Shown here piece after piece: positions 1 to 9,233 of a stretch of 64,000 nt of DNA. The notes under the pieces were generated by a model. It was not told where the DNA came from. It was given only the letters and a program-made list of their open reading frames with translations, and did not search any database. The DNA lies in contig JABBOH010000008.1 of the NCBI GenBank assembly GCA_019351895.1, forward strand, positions 62,001 through 126,000, given 5' to 3'. The DNA is from Pseudomonadota bacterium (GTDB lineage: Bacteria; Pseudomonadota; Alphaproteobacteria; Acetobacterales; Acetobacteraceae). How positions within the stretch are numbered: the stretch's first letter is position 1; each line of letters opens with the position of its first letter. The position numbers and the translations under genes were made by a program.

Positions 1-367
1 CCGGCTGCGCGACCGCTTCCCCATGGAGATCGTGCCCGGTGTGCTGGGCATGAGCGGCTGCTGGGCGCAGGCGAAGCTGCCGATGACCCATGGCGACGAC
101 GTGCTGGCCGTCGTGCCAGGCACGATGACGGCAGCCGCCCTGGCCGATGCGCTGCGCGGCGCCGATGCGGCGGTCGTCATGAAGCTGGGCCGGAACCTCG
201 CCAAGGTGCGCGCCGTGCTCGCGGCACTCGGCCGCGCCGAGCGTGCCGTCTATGTCGAGCGCGGCACCATGCCGACGGCGCGCATTCTGCCGCTGGCCGA
301 GGTGGCGGACGGCGCCGCGCCCTATTTCTCGATGATCCTCGTGCCTGGGCGGCAGGGGCCGCGATGA
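1..367 (+). CDS. cobI: Precorrin-2 C20-methyltransferase, C-terminal part (window edge)
   Basis: Only the last ~121 residues are present; the reading frame is open to the window edge (codons start at base 2). The fragment contains a methyltransferase-type segment (EIVPGVLGMSGCWAQA) and ends with PYFSMILVPG, as expected for the C-terminus of the CobI/CbiL SAM-dependent tetrapyrrole methylases that add the C20 methyl to precorrin-2. Its stop overlaps the cobJ start (ATGA, 364-367), so the two are translationally coupled. The N-terminal SAM-binding loop lies outside the window, so the identity rests on the C-terminal part and on context. Confidence 0.85.
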   Translation, partial: RLRDRFPMEIVPGVLGMSGCWAQAKLPMTHGDDVLAVVPGTMTAAALADALRGADAAVVMKLGRNLAKVRAVLAALGRAERAVYVERGTMPTARILPLAEVADGAAPYFSMILVPGRQGPR

Positions 368-1128
368 GCGGCCGGCTTTTCGTCATCGGCCTCGGCCCCG
401 GTGACGCCCGCCTAGTGACGCCCGAGGCGCAGGCGGCGCTCGACCTCTGCACGGACCTCTTCGGCTATGGGCCCTATGTCGACCGTGTCCCTCAAAGGTC
501 CGGCCGGACCGCCCATGCGTCCGACAACCGGGAGGAGGTGGGCCGCGCGCGCGCCGCCTTGGCGCTGGCGGCCGAGGGCCGGGTGGCGGGCGTTGTGTCG
601 GGCGGGGACCCCGGCGTGTTTGCGATGGCGAGCGCCGTCTTCGAGGCGATCGAGGCGGGGCCGCCGGAGTGGCTCGCGCTGGAGGTGACGGTCGTGCCCG
701 GCATCTCGGCCATGCTCGCCGCCGCCGCGCGCATCGGCGCGCCCCTGGGGCATGACTTCGCCGTCGTCTCGCTGTCGGACAACCTCAAACCCTGGCCGCT
801 GGTGCTGCAGCGCCTGGGCGCGGCGGCGGGCGCCGGCTTCGCGCTGGCGCTCTACAACCCGGTGTCGCGCGCCCGGCCCTGGCAGCTGGGCACGGCGCTG
901 GATCATCTGCGGAACCTGCTGCCCGCCGAGACGCCCGTGGTGTTTGCGACCGCCATCACCCGGCCCGATGAGCGGCTGGAGATCATGACCCTCGGTGATG
1001 CCGACCCGGCGCGCGCCGACATGCGGACGCTGGTGCTGATCGGCACCCATGAGACCCGGCGCATCGGACGCGGCGAGGGGCTGCGCGACTGGCTCTATGC
1101 CCCGCGCGCCGCCCGGGCGTCCGCATGA
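364..1128 (+). CDS. cobJ: Precorrin-3B C17-methyltransferase
   Basis: 254 residues, the normal size for CobJ/CbiH. It starts with the tetrapyrrole methylase loop VIGLGPGDARLVTPEA, has the second conserved loop VSGGDPGVFAMA at about residue 78, and the NPVSRARPWQ segment typical of CobJ. It methylates C17 of the corrin precursor around ring contraction and is cytoplasmic. The start overlaps the cobI stop by 4 bases. The last 34 bases overlap the 3' end of cobK on the other strand. Confidence 0.95.
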   Translation: MSGRLFVIGLGPGDARLVTPEAQAALDLCTDLFGYGPYVDRVPQRSGRTAHASDNREEVGRARAALALAAEGRVAGVVSGGDPGVFAMASAVFEAIEAGPPEWLALEVTVVPGISAMLAAAARIGAPLGHDFAVVSLSDNLKPWPLVLQRLGAAAGAGFALALYNPVSRARPWQLGTALDHLRNLLPAETPVVFATAITRPDERLEIMTLGDADPARADMRTLVLIGTHETRRIGRGEGLRDWLYAPRAARASA

Positions 1129-1868
1129 GCGCGCAGCCATGTCAGCGCGGCCTCGGCCTCCGCGACCGTCTCGCCGCCGGGCGGCGGGCGGCGCGCCACC
1201 ATGATGACCGGCAGGCCGAGCGCGCGGGCCGCCGCGAGCTTGCCGTCCGCGCCGCCGGAGTTCTTGGTCACCAGCACCTGGGTGCCGTGGCGCTCCATCA
1301 GCGCCCGCTCGGCGGCCTCCCCGAACGGGCCGCGCCCGGTCAGGATCGTGGCGTCGGGGGGCAGCAGCGAAGCGTCCGGCGGATCGACGCTGCGGATGAG
1401 ATAGGCGTGCTGCGCCGCCGCCTGGAAGGGCAGCAGGTCCTGCCGCCCAATGGTCAGGAAGACGCGGCGCGGCGCTTCACCCAGGGCCGCCGCGGCGGCC
1501 TCGACCGTGGGCACGGGGTGCCAGTCGTCGCCCGGTGCCGCGATCCAGGGTGGCCGTTGCAGGACGAGGCGCGGCACGCCCGCCAGCGCCGCCGCCTGCG
1601 CCGCATTGGCCGAGATCCGGGCCGCGAAGGGGTGGGTCGCGTCGACCAGCACATCCACGGGCTCGGCACGCAGATAGCTCGCGAGCCCCTCCGCGCCGCC
1701 GAAGCCGCCGATGCGGCTCGGGATCGGCGGCAGCACGGGCGCCACCGTCCGCCCGGCGAAGGAGAGCACCGGCGCGACCCAGGTCTCGCCCGCCAGCAGC
1801 CGCGCGAGCGCCGAGGCCTCGGCGGTCCCGCCCAAGATCAGCACCCGCAATGGTGAGCCGCGCCCCAT
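1095..1868 (-). CDS. cobK: Precorrin-6A reductase
   Basis: 257 residues. The N-terminal LILGGTAEASALA loop and the VDATHPFAARIS motif are hallmarks of CobK/CbiJ, which uses NAD(P)H to reduce precorrin-6A. It is antisense between cobJ and cobL, overlapping cobJ by 34 bases tail to tail and cobL by 19 bases head to head if the ATG at 1866-1868 is used. A TTG or GTG a few codons downstream (LRVLILGG) would remove the overlap, so the start is uncertain. The function is secure from the motifs and the cluster. Confidence 0.92.
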   Translation of the reverse strand: MGRGSPLRVLILGGTAEASALARLLAGETWVAPVLSFAGRTVAPVLPPIPSRIGGFGGAEGLASYLRAEPVDVLVDATHPFAARISANAAQAAALAGVPRLVLQRPPWIAAPGDDWHPVPTVEAAAAALGEAPRRVFLTIGRQDLLPFQAAAQHAYLIRSVDPPDASLLPPDATILTGRGPFGEAAERALMERHGTQVLVTKNSGGADGKLAAARALGLPVIMVARRPPPGGETVAEAEAALTWLRAHADARAARGA

Positions 1869-3058
1869 GGCTGGCGATTGTCGGCATCGGCGAGGACGGT
1901 GTCGAGGGCCTGTCCGCCGCCGCCCGCGCCACCATCGCCGAGGCGAGCTTCGTCGTCGGCGGCGAGCGGCATCTGGCGCTCGCCCGCCCGCTATTGACCG
2001 GCGAGCGCGCGGCCTGGCCGAGCCCGCTCGCGGACGCGATCCCCGCCATCCTGGCGCGGCGCGGCAGCCCGGTCACGGTCCTCGCCTCGGGCGACCCCTT
2101 CTGCTTCGGCGTCGGCAGCCTGCTCGCCCGCGCGATCCCGGTGGCCGAGATGCGCTGCCTGCCGGCGCCCTCGGCCTTCAGCCTCGCCTGCGCGCGGCTC
2201 GGCTGGTCCTTGGCAGAGGTCGCCATGATCTCCTTCTGCGGCCGGCCGCTAGAGGCGATCCGCCCGCTGCTGCAACCCCGCGCGCGCATCCTCGCCTTGT
2301 CCGCCGACGGCTCGACCCCTTCGGCGGTTGCGGAGTTGCTGACGCGCTGGGGCTTCGGCGAGACCCGCATCACGGTGCTGGAGGCGATGGGCGGGCCGAA
2401 CGAGGATTGTTTCGCTTTCAAAGCTCTGACGCCTGTTCATGATGCGATCGCGCCGCTCAACCTGATGGCGCTGGAGGTCGTGGGCGGGGCCTCGATGCCG
2501 CTCAGCCCCGGCCTAGACGAGGATTGGTTCGAGACCGACGGCCAGATCACCAAGCGGGAGGTTCGCGCGCTGACCTTGGCCGCGCTCGCGCCGCATCGGG
2601 GTGAGCGGCTGTGGGATGTCGGCGCGGGATCGGGCTCGGTGGGGATCGAGTGGATGCTGCGCCATCCCTCCTGCCACGCGGTCGCGGTCGAGCTGCGGGC
2701 TGACCGGGCGGCGCGGATCAGGCGCAACGCCTCGGCGCTCGGCGTGCCGGATCTGGAGGTGTGTCATGGTGGTGCTCCTGCGGCCCTGCTCGGCCTGCCC
2801 ACGCCCAATGCCGTCTTCATCGGCGGCGGGGCTGCCAATGGCGTGACGACAGAGGCTTGCTGGACGGCGTTGCCAAAGGGCGGCCGGCTGGTCATCAACG
2901 CGGTGACGCTGGAGACGGAGCGGGCGGCGATGGCCTGCCACAGCCGCTGGGGCGGCCGGCTCACCCGGATCGGCATTGAAAGGCTGGAGCCGATCGGCAC
3001 CATGCAGGGCTTCGCGCCGGCTCGCACCGTGCTGCAATACCGGGCGGTAAAGTCATGA
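1850..3058 (+). CDS. cobL: Precorrin-6Y C5,15-methyltransferase (decarboxylating), CbiE-CbiT fusion
   Basis: The frame is open further upstream, but recognisable protein begins at the ATG at 1850 (MVSRAPWLAIVGIGEDG), giving 402 residues, the usual CobL length. The N-terminal half is a CbiE-type tetrapyrrole methylase (GIGEDGVEGL; ASGDPFCFGVG). The C-terminal half from about residue 205 is a CbiT-type methyltransferase with SAM motif DVGAGSGSVGIEW. It methylates C5 and C15 and decarboxylates the C12 acetate. The fused form is typical of the aerobic pathway. It overlaps cobE by 4 bases. Confidence 0.94.
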   Translation: MVSRAPWLAIVGIGEDGVEGLSAAARATIAEASFVVGGERHLALARPLLTGERAAWPSPLADAIPAILARRGSPVTVLASGDPFCFGVGSLLARAIPVAEMRCLPAPSAFSLACARLGWSLAEVAMISFCGRPLEAIRPLLQPRARILALSADGSTPSAVAELLTRWGFGETRITVLEAMGGPNEDCFAFKALTPVHDAIAPLNLMALEVVGGASMPLSPGLDEDWFETDGQITKREVRALTLAALAPHRGERLWDVGAGSGSVGIEWMLRHPSCHAVAVELRADRAARIRRNASALGVPDLEVCHGGAPAALLGLPTPNAVFIGGGAANGVTTEACWTALPKGGRLVINAVTLETERAAMACHSRWGGRLTRIGIERLEPIGTMQGFAPARTVLQYRAVKS

Positions 3059-3420
3059 TTTTCGCCGGGATCGGCTGCCGGACGGGCGTCCCCGCCGATG
3101 CGGTCGTCGCACTCGTGCGGGAGGCATTGCCCGGCGGCGCCGCGGCCCTCGCCGTGCCGGAGTTCCGGCGGGATGAGCCGGGCATCGCGGACGCCGCCAC
3201 GGCACTCGGCCTGCCCATCCTCTGGATCGACCGGGCCGCGCTGAAGGGCGAGCAGGGCCGCTGCCTCACCCGCTCGGCCCGCGCCGAGGCCGAGGTGGGC
3301 CTTGGCTCCGTCGCCGAGGCCGCTGCCTTGGCCGCCGCGGGGCCGGGGTCACGCCTGATCCTGCCGCGCATCGCGCTGGGCGGCGTGACCTGCGCGCTGG
3401 CCGAGGGAGACGGCGCGTGA
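3055..3420 (+). CDS. cobE: Cobalamin biosynthesis protein CobE (CbiG C-terminal domain)
   Basis: 121 residues, starting with the GIGCRTGVP motif of the CobE/CbiG C-terminal domain. The N-terminal half of CbiG, needed to open the lactone in the anaerobic pathway, is absent, which argues for the aerobic route. The exact role of CobE is poorly defined; it is thought to assist a pathway intermediate. It overlaps cobL (ATGA) upstream and cobM (GTGA) downstream, so the three are probably translated together. Confidence 0.9.
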   Translation: MIFAGIGCRTGVPADAVVALVREALPGGAAALAVPEFRRDEPGIADAATALGLPILWIDRAALKGEQGRCLTRSARAEAEVGLGSVAEAAALAAAGPGSRLILPRIALGGVTCALAEGDGA

Positions 3421-4181
3421 CCGTCCATTTCATCGGCGCGGGGCCGGGGGCGGCGGATCTGCTGACGCTGCGGGGCCAGACCATCCTCGCGCGCTGTCCC
3501 GTCTGCCTCTATGCGGGCTCGATCATCCCTCGCGCCATGCTGGACCACTGCCCGGCCGATGCGCGGCTGGTCGACACCGCACCGCTCAGCCTGGACGAGA
3601 TCGAGGCCGAGTTCCGCGCGGCCCACGCCCAAGGCCAGGACGTGGCGCGGCTGCAATCGGGCGATCTCTCGATCTACAGCGCGGTCGCCGAGCAGACGCG
3701 GCGGCTGGACCGCCTCGGCATCCCCTGGACGATGACGCCCGGCGTGCCCGCCTTCGCTGCCGGCGCTGCCGTGCTGGGCCGCGAACTGACCGTGCCCGGT
3801 CTCGCGCAGAGCGTGGTGCTGACCCGGATCGACGGGCGCGCCTCGCCCATGCCGGCGGGCGAGACGCTCGCTGCCTTCGCGGCGACGGGTGCGACCCTCG
3901 CGATCCATCTCGCCATCCATCGGCTGGAGGAGGTGGTGGCGGGCCTCACGCCGCATTACGGCGGGGATTGCCCGGCGGCCATCGTCGCCCGCGCGAGTTG
4001 GCCCGATGAGTTGGTGATCCGCGCCACGCTCGGCACGCTCGTCGCACAGCATGCCTTGCGGCCTGCGGCGCGCACGGCGCTGATCCTGGTGGGGCGGGCG
4101 CTGGGCGCGGAAGCGTTCCGGGAGAGCGCCCTTTACGACGCGGACTACCCGCGCCGCTTTCGCGGTCAGGCAGACGGCTGA
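3417..4181 (+). CDS. cobM: Precorrin-4 C11-methyltransferase
   Basis: 254 residues from a GTG that overlaps the cobE stop. It has the SAM-binding loop [17 protein letters not shown] at the N-terminus, [15 protein letters not shown] near residue 80 and [16 protein letters not shown], all characteristic of CobM/CbiF. The enzyme adds the C11 methyl. The last 16 bases overlap the 3' end of cbiD, which is transcribed toward it. Confidence 0.94.
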   Translation: MTVHFIGAGPGAADLLTLRGQTILARCPVCLYAGSIIPRAMLDHCPADARLVDTAPLSLDEIEAEFRAAHAQGQDVARLQSGDLSIYSAVAEQTRRLDRLGIPWTMTPGVPAFAAGAAVLGRELTVPGLAQSVVLTRIDGRASPMPAGETLAAFAATGATLAIHLAIHRLEEVVAGLTPHYGGDCPAAIVARASWPDELVIRATLGTLVAQHALRPAARTALILVGRALGAEAFRESALYDADYPRRFRGQADG

Positions 4182-5233
4182 TGGGACGCCACGACACGGC
4201 CCTCACGGTCGATCAGCAGCACGTCGAGCGCGATGGGCGCGTCTTCCAGCACCGCCTGCGCAACCCGGTGCGCGGCTGCGGCAATGGCCGTGGCGAGTGG
4301 AATATCTCCCGCAATCTCAAAGGCCAACGCGGTCGTATTCGCGCAGGCTATGCGCCCGGCGAGGTCCGAGTCCGCACCCAGCTCGGCGGCGAGCGCCCCC
4401 AGCGCCGCGCCATCGACCGCGCCCCGCTTGGAGTGGAGGTCGAGCCGCCCCTGCGCCAGCTTCGTCATCTTGGCGAGGCCGCCCGCGAGCGTCACGCGCG
4501 GCACGGGATGGCGGCGGAGGTATTTCAGCGTGCCGCCGACGAAGTCCCCCATGTCGAGGAGCGCGAGATCGGGCAGGCCGTACAGCCGCTGCACGGCAAG
4601 CTCCGAGGTGCGGCCGGTGGCCGCCGCGACATGGGTGAGGCCGGTGGCGCGCGCCACGTCGATGCCGCGCCGGATGCTGTCGATCCAGGCGGCGCAGGAG
4701 AAGGGGATGACGATCCCCGTCGTGCCGAGGATGGACAAACCGCCGACGATGCCGAGGCGCCCGTTCAGCGTGCGCTCGGCCAGCGCCTCGCCGCCGGGGA
4801 TGGAGATTTCGACGATCCAGTCGGCGCCGCCACCCGCCTCGCGCAGGGCCTCGGCGATCATGCGGCGCGGCATGGGGTTGATGGCGGGCTCGCCCGGCGG
4901 AACGGGCAGGCCCGGCAGCGTGACGGTGCCGACGCCCTCGCCGGCGCGGAAGGCGATGCCGCTTCCCAGGGCGCCGCGCGAGACCGTCACCCGGATCAGG
5001 GCGCCATGCGTCACATCAGGGTCGTCCCCGGCATCCTTGACGATGGCGGCCATGGCGGCGTCTGGAGTGAGCGCGGCCTCGGCCAGCGCGAAGGCGGCCG
5101 TGCCGCCGCCGGGCAGGCGGATGGTGACCGGATCGGGGAAGTGGCCGGTGAGCAGCCCCTCGGCTGCCGCACGCGCGGCAGCGGCGGCGCAGGCGCCGGT
5201 CGTCCAGCCGCGACGGAGAGAGGGCGTGTCCAC
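4166..5233 (-). CDS. cbiD: Cobalt-precorrin-5B C1-methyltransferase
   Basis: 355 residues from a GTG at 5231-5233, placed just before the hallmark [20 protein letters not shown]. Longer in-frame extensions upstream encode only low-complexity Arg/Ala/Pro sequence and are rejected. CbiD performs the C1 methylation done by CobF in the classical aerobic pathway; no cobF is visible here. The C-terminus keeps [18 protein letters not shown]. The gene is antisense between cobM (16-base tail overlap) and cobA (about 50 bases between divergent starts). Confidence 0.92.
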   Translation of the reverse strand: MDTPSLRRGWTTGACAAAAARAAAEGLLTGHFPDPVTIRLPGGGTAAFALAEAALTPDAAMAAIVKDAGDDPDVTHGALIRVTVSRGALGSGIAFRAGEGVGTVTLPGLPVPPGEPAINPMPRRMIAEALREAGGGADWIVEISIPGGEALAERTLNGRLGIVGGLSILGTTGIVIPFSCAAWIDSIRRGIDVARATGLTHVAAATGRTSELAVQRLYGLPDLALLDMGDFVGGTLKYLRRHPVPRVTLAGGLAKMTKLAQGRLDLHSKRGAVDGAALGALAAELGADSDLAGRIACANTTALAFEIAGDIPLATAIAAAAHRVAQAVLEDAPIALDVLLIDREGRVVASHQPSA

Positions 5234-5283
5234 GCCGAGATACCTAGAGAGGCGCCGGGGCCATGTCACGGCGGAGATGAGCG

Positions 5284-6132
5284 ATGACGGTGGAGGCGGC
5301 GCTGCGGCGCCTGATGGGCGAGGTGCCCGAATTTCTGCCCGGCCATGTCTGGCTGGCGGGCGCGGGGCCCGGCGATGTCGGGCATCTGACGCTGCATGCG
5401 ATCGCGGGGCTCGCCCAGGCCGATGTCGTGCTGCACGACGCGCTGGTGAGCCCGGCCGTGCTGGCGCTGGCGCGGCCCGAGGCCGAGCTTGTCCCCGCGG
5501 GCAAACGTTGCGGGCGGCCATCCTCCGAGCAGACCAGCATCTCTGCCGCGCTGGTGGCCGAGGCGCGCGCCGCGCGGCGGGTGCTGCGGCTGAAGGGCGG
5601 CGATCCCTTCGTGTTCGGCCGCGGCGGGGAGGAGGTGCTGGCGCTGGCCGAGGCGGGCATTCCGTTCCGCGTCATCCCCGGCATGACGGCGGGCGTCGCG
5701 GGCCTCGCCGCCGCGATGATCCCCGCGACCATGCGCGGCATCAATCAGGCGATCATCTTCGCGACCGGCCACGGCGCGGACTCACAGCACGCCAGCCTGA
5801 ACTGGGAGGCGATGGCGAGCCTCGGCCAGCCCATCGTGCTCTACATGGGGGCAAAGCGCATCGGCACCATCGCGCGGCGGCTGATGGCGGGCGGGATGGA
5901 GCCCACGCTGCCGGCGGCGCTGATCCTGGATGCGACGCGGCCCGAGCAGAGCGTGATGGTGACCGACCTCGGCCATATCGCCGAGACGGTGGGCGATGGC
6001 GACGAGGATTCGCCCGCGCTCATCGTAATCGGGCGGATCGTGACCGTGCGGGCGCGGATCGCGGACCTCGTGGACGGGCTGCGCCCCGACCTGCGCCCCG
6101 ACCTGCGCCCGGAGCGGGCGCGGGCGCGGTAA
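5284..6132 (+). CDS. cobA: Uroporphyrinogen-III C-methyltransferase (SUMT)
   Basis: 282 residues. It contains VWLAGAGPGDVGHLTLHAI (SAM loop), LKGGDPFVFGRGGEE and VIPGMTAGVAGLAAA, the signature blocks of SUMT, which makes precorrin-2 from uroporphyrinogen III. There is no CysG-type siroheme dehydrogenase domain, so this is the dedicated cobalamin form. A Shine-Dalgarno GGAG at 5272-5275 lies 8 bases before the ATG. The C-terminus carries a short Arg-rich tandem repeat (see 6079-6114). The stop overlaps the cobB ATG by one base. Confidence 0.95.
   Translation: MTVEAALRRLMGEVPEFLPGHVWLAGAGPGDVGHLTLHAIAGLAQADVVLHDALVSPAVLALARPEAELVPAGKRCGRPSSEQTSISAALVAEARAARRVLRLKGGDPFVFGRGGEEVLALAEAGIPFRVIPGMTAGVAGLAAAMIPATMRGINQAIIFATGHGADSQHASLNWEAMASLGQPIVLYMGAKRIGTIARRLMAGGMEPTLPAALILDATRPEQSVMVTDLGHIAETVGDGDEDSPALIVIGRIVTVRARIADLVDGLRPDLRPDLRPERARAR
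6079..6114 (+). repeat. 12-bp tandem repeat at the 3' end of cobA
   Basis: Three in-frame copies of ctgcgccccgac (the last diverged to ctgcgcccggag) encode LRPD-LRPD-LRPE at the very C-terminus of CobA. Copy number could change by slippage without breaking the frame. Confidence 0.85.
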
Positions 6133-7448
6133 TGGCGCGTGCGCTCATCCTCGCCGCGCCGCGCTCGGGCTCGGGCAAGACGACCGTGACCCTGGCGCTG
6201 GCCGCCGCCTTCCGGGCGCGCGGTGTCCGGGTGGCGGTCGCGAAGTCGGGGCCCGACTACATCGACCCCGCCTTTCACGCGGCGGCGACGGGGCGACCCG
6301 CCTTCAACCTCGATAGCTGGGCGATGCCGCCCGCTTTGCTCGACGCGCTGCTCGGCGCGGCGGCGGAGGATGCGGACCTCGTGCTCATCGAGGCGTCCAT
6401 GGGCCTGTTCGATGGAGCAGGCGTGCCCGGCGCGGCGGGCCGGGCCGCCGACCTCGCGGCCAGGTGGGGCCTGCCGGTGGTGCTCGTGCTCGACGTGTCG
6501 GGCCAATCCCAGACGGCGGCGGCGACCGCGCGGGGCTTCGTCGGCTTCGAGCCGGGTGTCGCGGTCGCGGGGGTCATCCTCAACCGCCTCGGCAGCGCCA
6601 AGCATGAGGCGGGCATCCGGCCCGCGATGGCGGCCACCGGCCTGCCGGTGCTGGGCGGGCTGCTGCGGGACCCCGCGCTCACCTTGCCCGAGCGGCATCT
6701 CGGCCTCGTCCAGGCGGAGGAGACGGGCGACCTCGCCGCGCGCCTTGGGCAACTCGCGGCGCTGGCCGAGGCGCGGCTCGACCTCGACGCCATCGTGGCG
6801 CTGGCCGTCCCGATCTCCGTGGCGGCGGACCCCGCGCCCGCCATCCGCCCGCCCGGCCAGCGCATCGCCGTCGCGCGGGATGCGGCCTTCACCTTCCTCT
6901 ACCCGCATCTGCTGGAGGGCTGGCGGCGCGCCGGGGCCACCATCCACGTCTTCTCCCCGCTGGCCGACGAGCCTCCGCCCGCGGATTGCGACGGCTGCTG
7001 GCTGCCGGGCGGCTATCCCGAACTGCACGCGGCGGCGCTCGCCGCGGCCACCCGCTTCAAGGCGGGGCTCGGGCATTTCGCGGAGACGCGCCCGGTGCAT
7101 GGCGAGTGCGGCGGCCACATGGTGCTCGGCGCGGCATTGACCGATGCGGCGGGGGAGGCCCATGCCATGACCGGCCTGCTCGGCCACGAGACGAGCTTCG
7201 CCCAGCGCCGCCTGCACCTCGGCTATCGGCGCGCGACGCTGACGGCGGACGGACCGCTCGGCGCCGCCGGCACCGGCCTTCGCGGCCACGAGTTCCATTA
7301 CGCGACCGTCTCCGACCCCGGGGCGGACGCCCCCTTCGCGCGGCTTACCGACGCCCAAGGCTCGGACCTCGGGGATGCGGGCGGCCGCCGTGGCCGGGTG
7401 ACCGGCAGCTTCTTCCACCTCATCGCGCAAGAGGAACGACGCCCATGA
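6132..7448 (+). CDS. cobB: Cobyrinate a,c-diamide synthase
   Basis: 438 residues from the ATG at 6132, which overlaps the cobA stop (TAATG). The N-terminal P-loop APRSGSGKTTVTLAL belongs to the dethiobiotin-synthetase-like ATPase domain. The C-terminal class I glutamine amidotransferase domain carries the nucleophile in VHGECGGHMVLG. The enzyme amidates the a and c carboxylates using ATP and glutamine. Upstream in-frame extension has no homology signal. It overlaps cobT by 4 bases (ATGA, 7445-7448). Confidence 0.94.
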   Translation: MARALILAAPRSGSGKTTVTLALAAAFRARGVRVAVAKSGPDYIDPAFHAAATGRPAFNLDSWAMPPALLDALLGAAAEDADLVLIEASMGLFDGAGVPGAAGRAADLAARWGLPVVLVLDVSGQSQTAAATARGFVGFEPGVAVAGVILNRLGSAKHEAGIRPAMAATGLPVLGGLLRDPALTLPERHLGLVQAEETGDLAARLGQLAALAEARLDLDAIVALAVPISVAADPAPAIRPPGQRIAVARDAAFTFLYPHLLEGWRRAGATIHVFSPLADEPPPADCDGCWLPGGYPELHAAALAAATRFKAGLGHFAETRPVHGECGGHMVLGAALTDAAGEAHAMTGLLGHETSFAQRRLHLGYRRATLTADGPLGAAGTGLRGHEFHYATVSDPGADAPFARLTDAQGSDLGDAGGRRGRVTGSFFHLIAQEERRP

Positions 7449-8458
7449 CGACGCGCCAATCCGACTACCTCCCAGGGCTGCTGCGGAACCTTCCCGGCCC
7501 GGACGAGGCCGCTGGTGATGCCGTCGCCCGGCGTCAGGCGCGGCTCACCAAGCCTCCCGGCAGCCTCGGCATGCTGGAGGAGGCGGTGGGTTGGCTCGCG
7601 CGCTGGCAGCGGCGGGAGATGCCGCGGCTCGATCAGGTGGATGTCGTGATCTTCGCCGGCAACCACGGCGTGACGGCCCAGGGCGTTTCGCCCTATCCGG
7701 CCGAGGTCACCGCCCAGATGGTCGGCAACTTCCAGGCGGGCGGCGCCGCCATCAACCAGATCGCGACCGCCGTGGGCGCCACCCTGTCGGTGGTGCCGCT
7801 CATGCTCGACCGCCCGACCGCCGACTTCACCGAGGCGCCAGCGATGACGCCGGAGGAGTTCCGGTCGGCCGTCGCGGCGGGCTTCGACGCGGTGGTGCCG
7901 GGGACGGATCTGCTGTGCCTCGGCGAGATGGGCATCGGCAACACCACGGCGGCGGCGGCCATGGCGGCGGCGCTGTTCGGCGGCGCGGGGAGCGACTGGG
8001 CCGGTCGCGGCACCGGGCTCGACGCCGCGGGCGTCGCCCACAAGGCGGCGGTCGTCGACCGGGCGCTGGCGCTGCACGCCAAGGCGCTGGACGACCCGTG
8101 GGAGGTGGCGCGCTGCCTCGGCGGTCGGGAGACGGCGGCGATCCTGGGCGCCGTGCTGGCCGCGCGCCGGCACAGCGTGCCGGTGCTGCTCGACGGTTTC
8201 GTCTGTTCGGCGGCGGCGGCGGCGGCGGCGAAGCTGCTGCCGGGCGGGCTGGATCATACGATGGTCGGGCATTGCTCGGCGGAGTCGGGGCATCGGCGCC
8301 TGCTGCGGGAGTTGGGGCGGCCGGGCTTGCTCGACCTCGACATGCGGCTGGGCGAGGCCTCCGGCGCGACGCTGGCGGTGAGCATCCTGCGCGCGGCGGT
8401 CGCGATCCATGCCGGGATGGCGACCTTCGCGGAGGCGGGCGTTGCCGACGGCAGCTGA
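7445..8458 (+). CDS. cobT: Nicotinate-nucleotide--dimethylbenzimidazole phosphoribosyltransferase
   Basis: 337 residues. It has the conserved blocks KPPGSLGMLEE, FAGNHGVTAQGVSPYP, GEMGIGNTTAAAA and CSAESGHRR. The enzyme makes alpha-ribazole phosphate, the lower-ligand precursor joined by CobS. It starts inside the cobB stop. Its last 17 bases contain the cobS start, so translation of cobB, cobT and cobS is probably coupled. Confidence 0.95.
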   Translation: MTTRQSDYLPGLLRNLPGPDEAAGDAVARRQARLTKPPGSLGMLEEAVGWLARWQRREMPRLDQVDVVIFAGNHGVTAQGVSPYPAEVTAQMVGNFQAGGAAINQIATAVGATLSVVPLMLDRPTADFTEAPAMTPEEFRSAVAAGFDAVVPGTDLLCLGEMGIGNTTAAAAMAAALFGGAGSDWAGRGTGLDAAGVAHKAAVVDRALALHAKALDDPWEVARCLGGRETAAILGAVLAARRHSVPVLLDGFVCSAAAAAAAKLLPGGLDHTMVGHCSAESGHRRLLRELGRPGLLDLDMRLGEASGATLAVSILRAAVAIHAGMATFAEAGVADGS

Positions 8459-9233
8459 CCGGGTAAAGGGCGACCTGGTCGCAGCCTTCGGGCTGTTGAC
8501 GCGGCTGCCCTTGCCGCGCGCGGTCGCGGGCTCGTCCACCGGCGCATCTGTCTGGGCCTGGCCGCTGGTCGGGCTCGTGGTGGGGACGCTGGGCGCCCTC
8601 GGCTACTGGTTCGCGTGGCGCGGCGGCTTGTCGCCCTGGCTAGCGGGGCTGGTGGCCGTCATCGCGACCGTGGCGGCGACGGGCGGCTTCCATGAGGACG
8701 GGCTGGCCGATAGCGCGGATGGCATCGGCGGCGCGACGACGCGGGAGCGGCGGCTCGCGATCATGAAGGACAGCCGCATCGGCAGCTTCGGCGCGCTGGC
8801 GCTGATCGGATCGGTGGGGCTTCGCGTCGGCGCTCTGGCGCAGCTGGCTGAGCCCCGGCTGGTGGTGCCGGCGCTGATCGTGGCGGCGGTGCTGGGCCGC
8901 GGCGCCATGCCGGGCGTGCTGCTGCTCTCCGGCCCCGCAAGGCTCGAGGGGCTTGCGGCGATGCTCGGCTTGGCCGACCGGCGGCGGGTGTTGCTCGGCT
9001 GGGGCATCGCGCTCGTCGTGGCGCTGCTGCTGGTGCCGCCGCATGCCGTTCTGATCGCGGTCTTCGCCGTGGTGCTGGTGGTGGCGGCGATGGCGTGGGT
9101 GGGGTCGCGCAGCCTCGGCGGCTACACGGGCGACACCTTGGGCGCGACCGAGCAACTGGCGGAATGCGTCGTGCTGCTGGTAATGGCGAGCGCGCTGGCG
9201 GCGCCCGTGGGCGCCGCCGTTATTCTGCCGTAG
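8442..9233 (+). CDS. cobS: Adenosylcobinamide-GDP ribazoletransferase (cobalamin synthase)
   Basis: 263 residues. I choose the TTG at 8442 because GGAGG (8431-8435) lies 6 bases upstream and the protein then begins LPTAADRVKGDLVAAFGLLTRLPLP, as in CobS. The family motif GFHEDGLADSADGIGG is present near residue 75, followed by several hydrophobic segments, so this is an integral membrane enzyme joining GDP-cobinamide to alpha-ribazole phosphate. It ends the plus-strand cob run; its TAG abuts the stop of the facing transport gene with no gap. Confidence 0.93.
   Translation: MPTAADRVKGDLVAAFGLLTRLPLPRAVAGSSTGASVWAWPLVGLVVGTLGALGYWFAWRGGLSPWLAGLVAVIATVAATGGFHEDGLADSADGIGGATTRERRLAIMKDSRIGSFGALALIGSVGLRVGALAQLAEPRLVVPALIVAAVLGRGAMPGVLLLSGPARLEGLAAMLGLADRRRVLLGWGIALVVALLLVPPHAVLIAVFAVVLVVAAMAWVGSRSLGGYTGDTLGATEQLAECVVLLVMASALAAPVGAAVILP

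Noticed and set aside
5233-5521. Upstream extension of cbiD giving 451 residues
   Set aside because: The extra residues are Arg/Pro/Ala low complexity and overlap the cobA start; the family N-terminal motif follows the GTG at 5231-5233.
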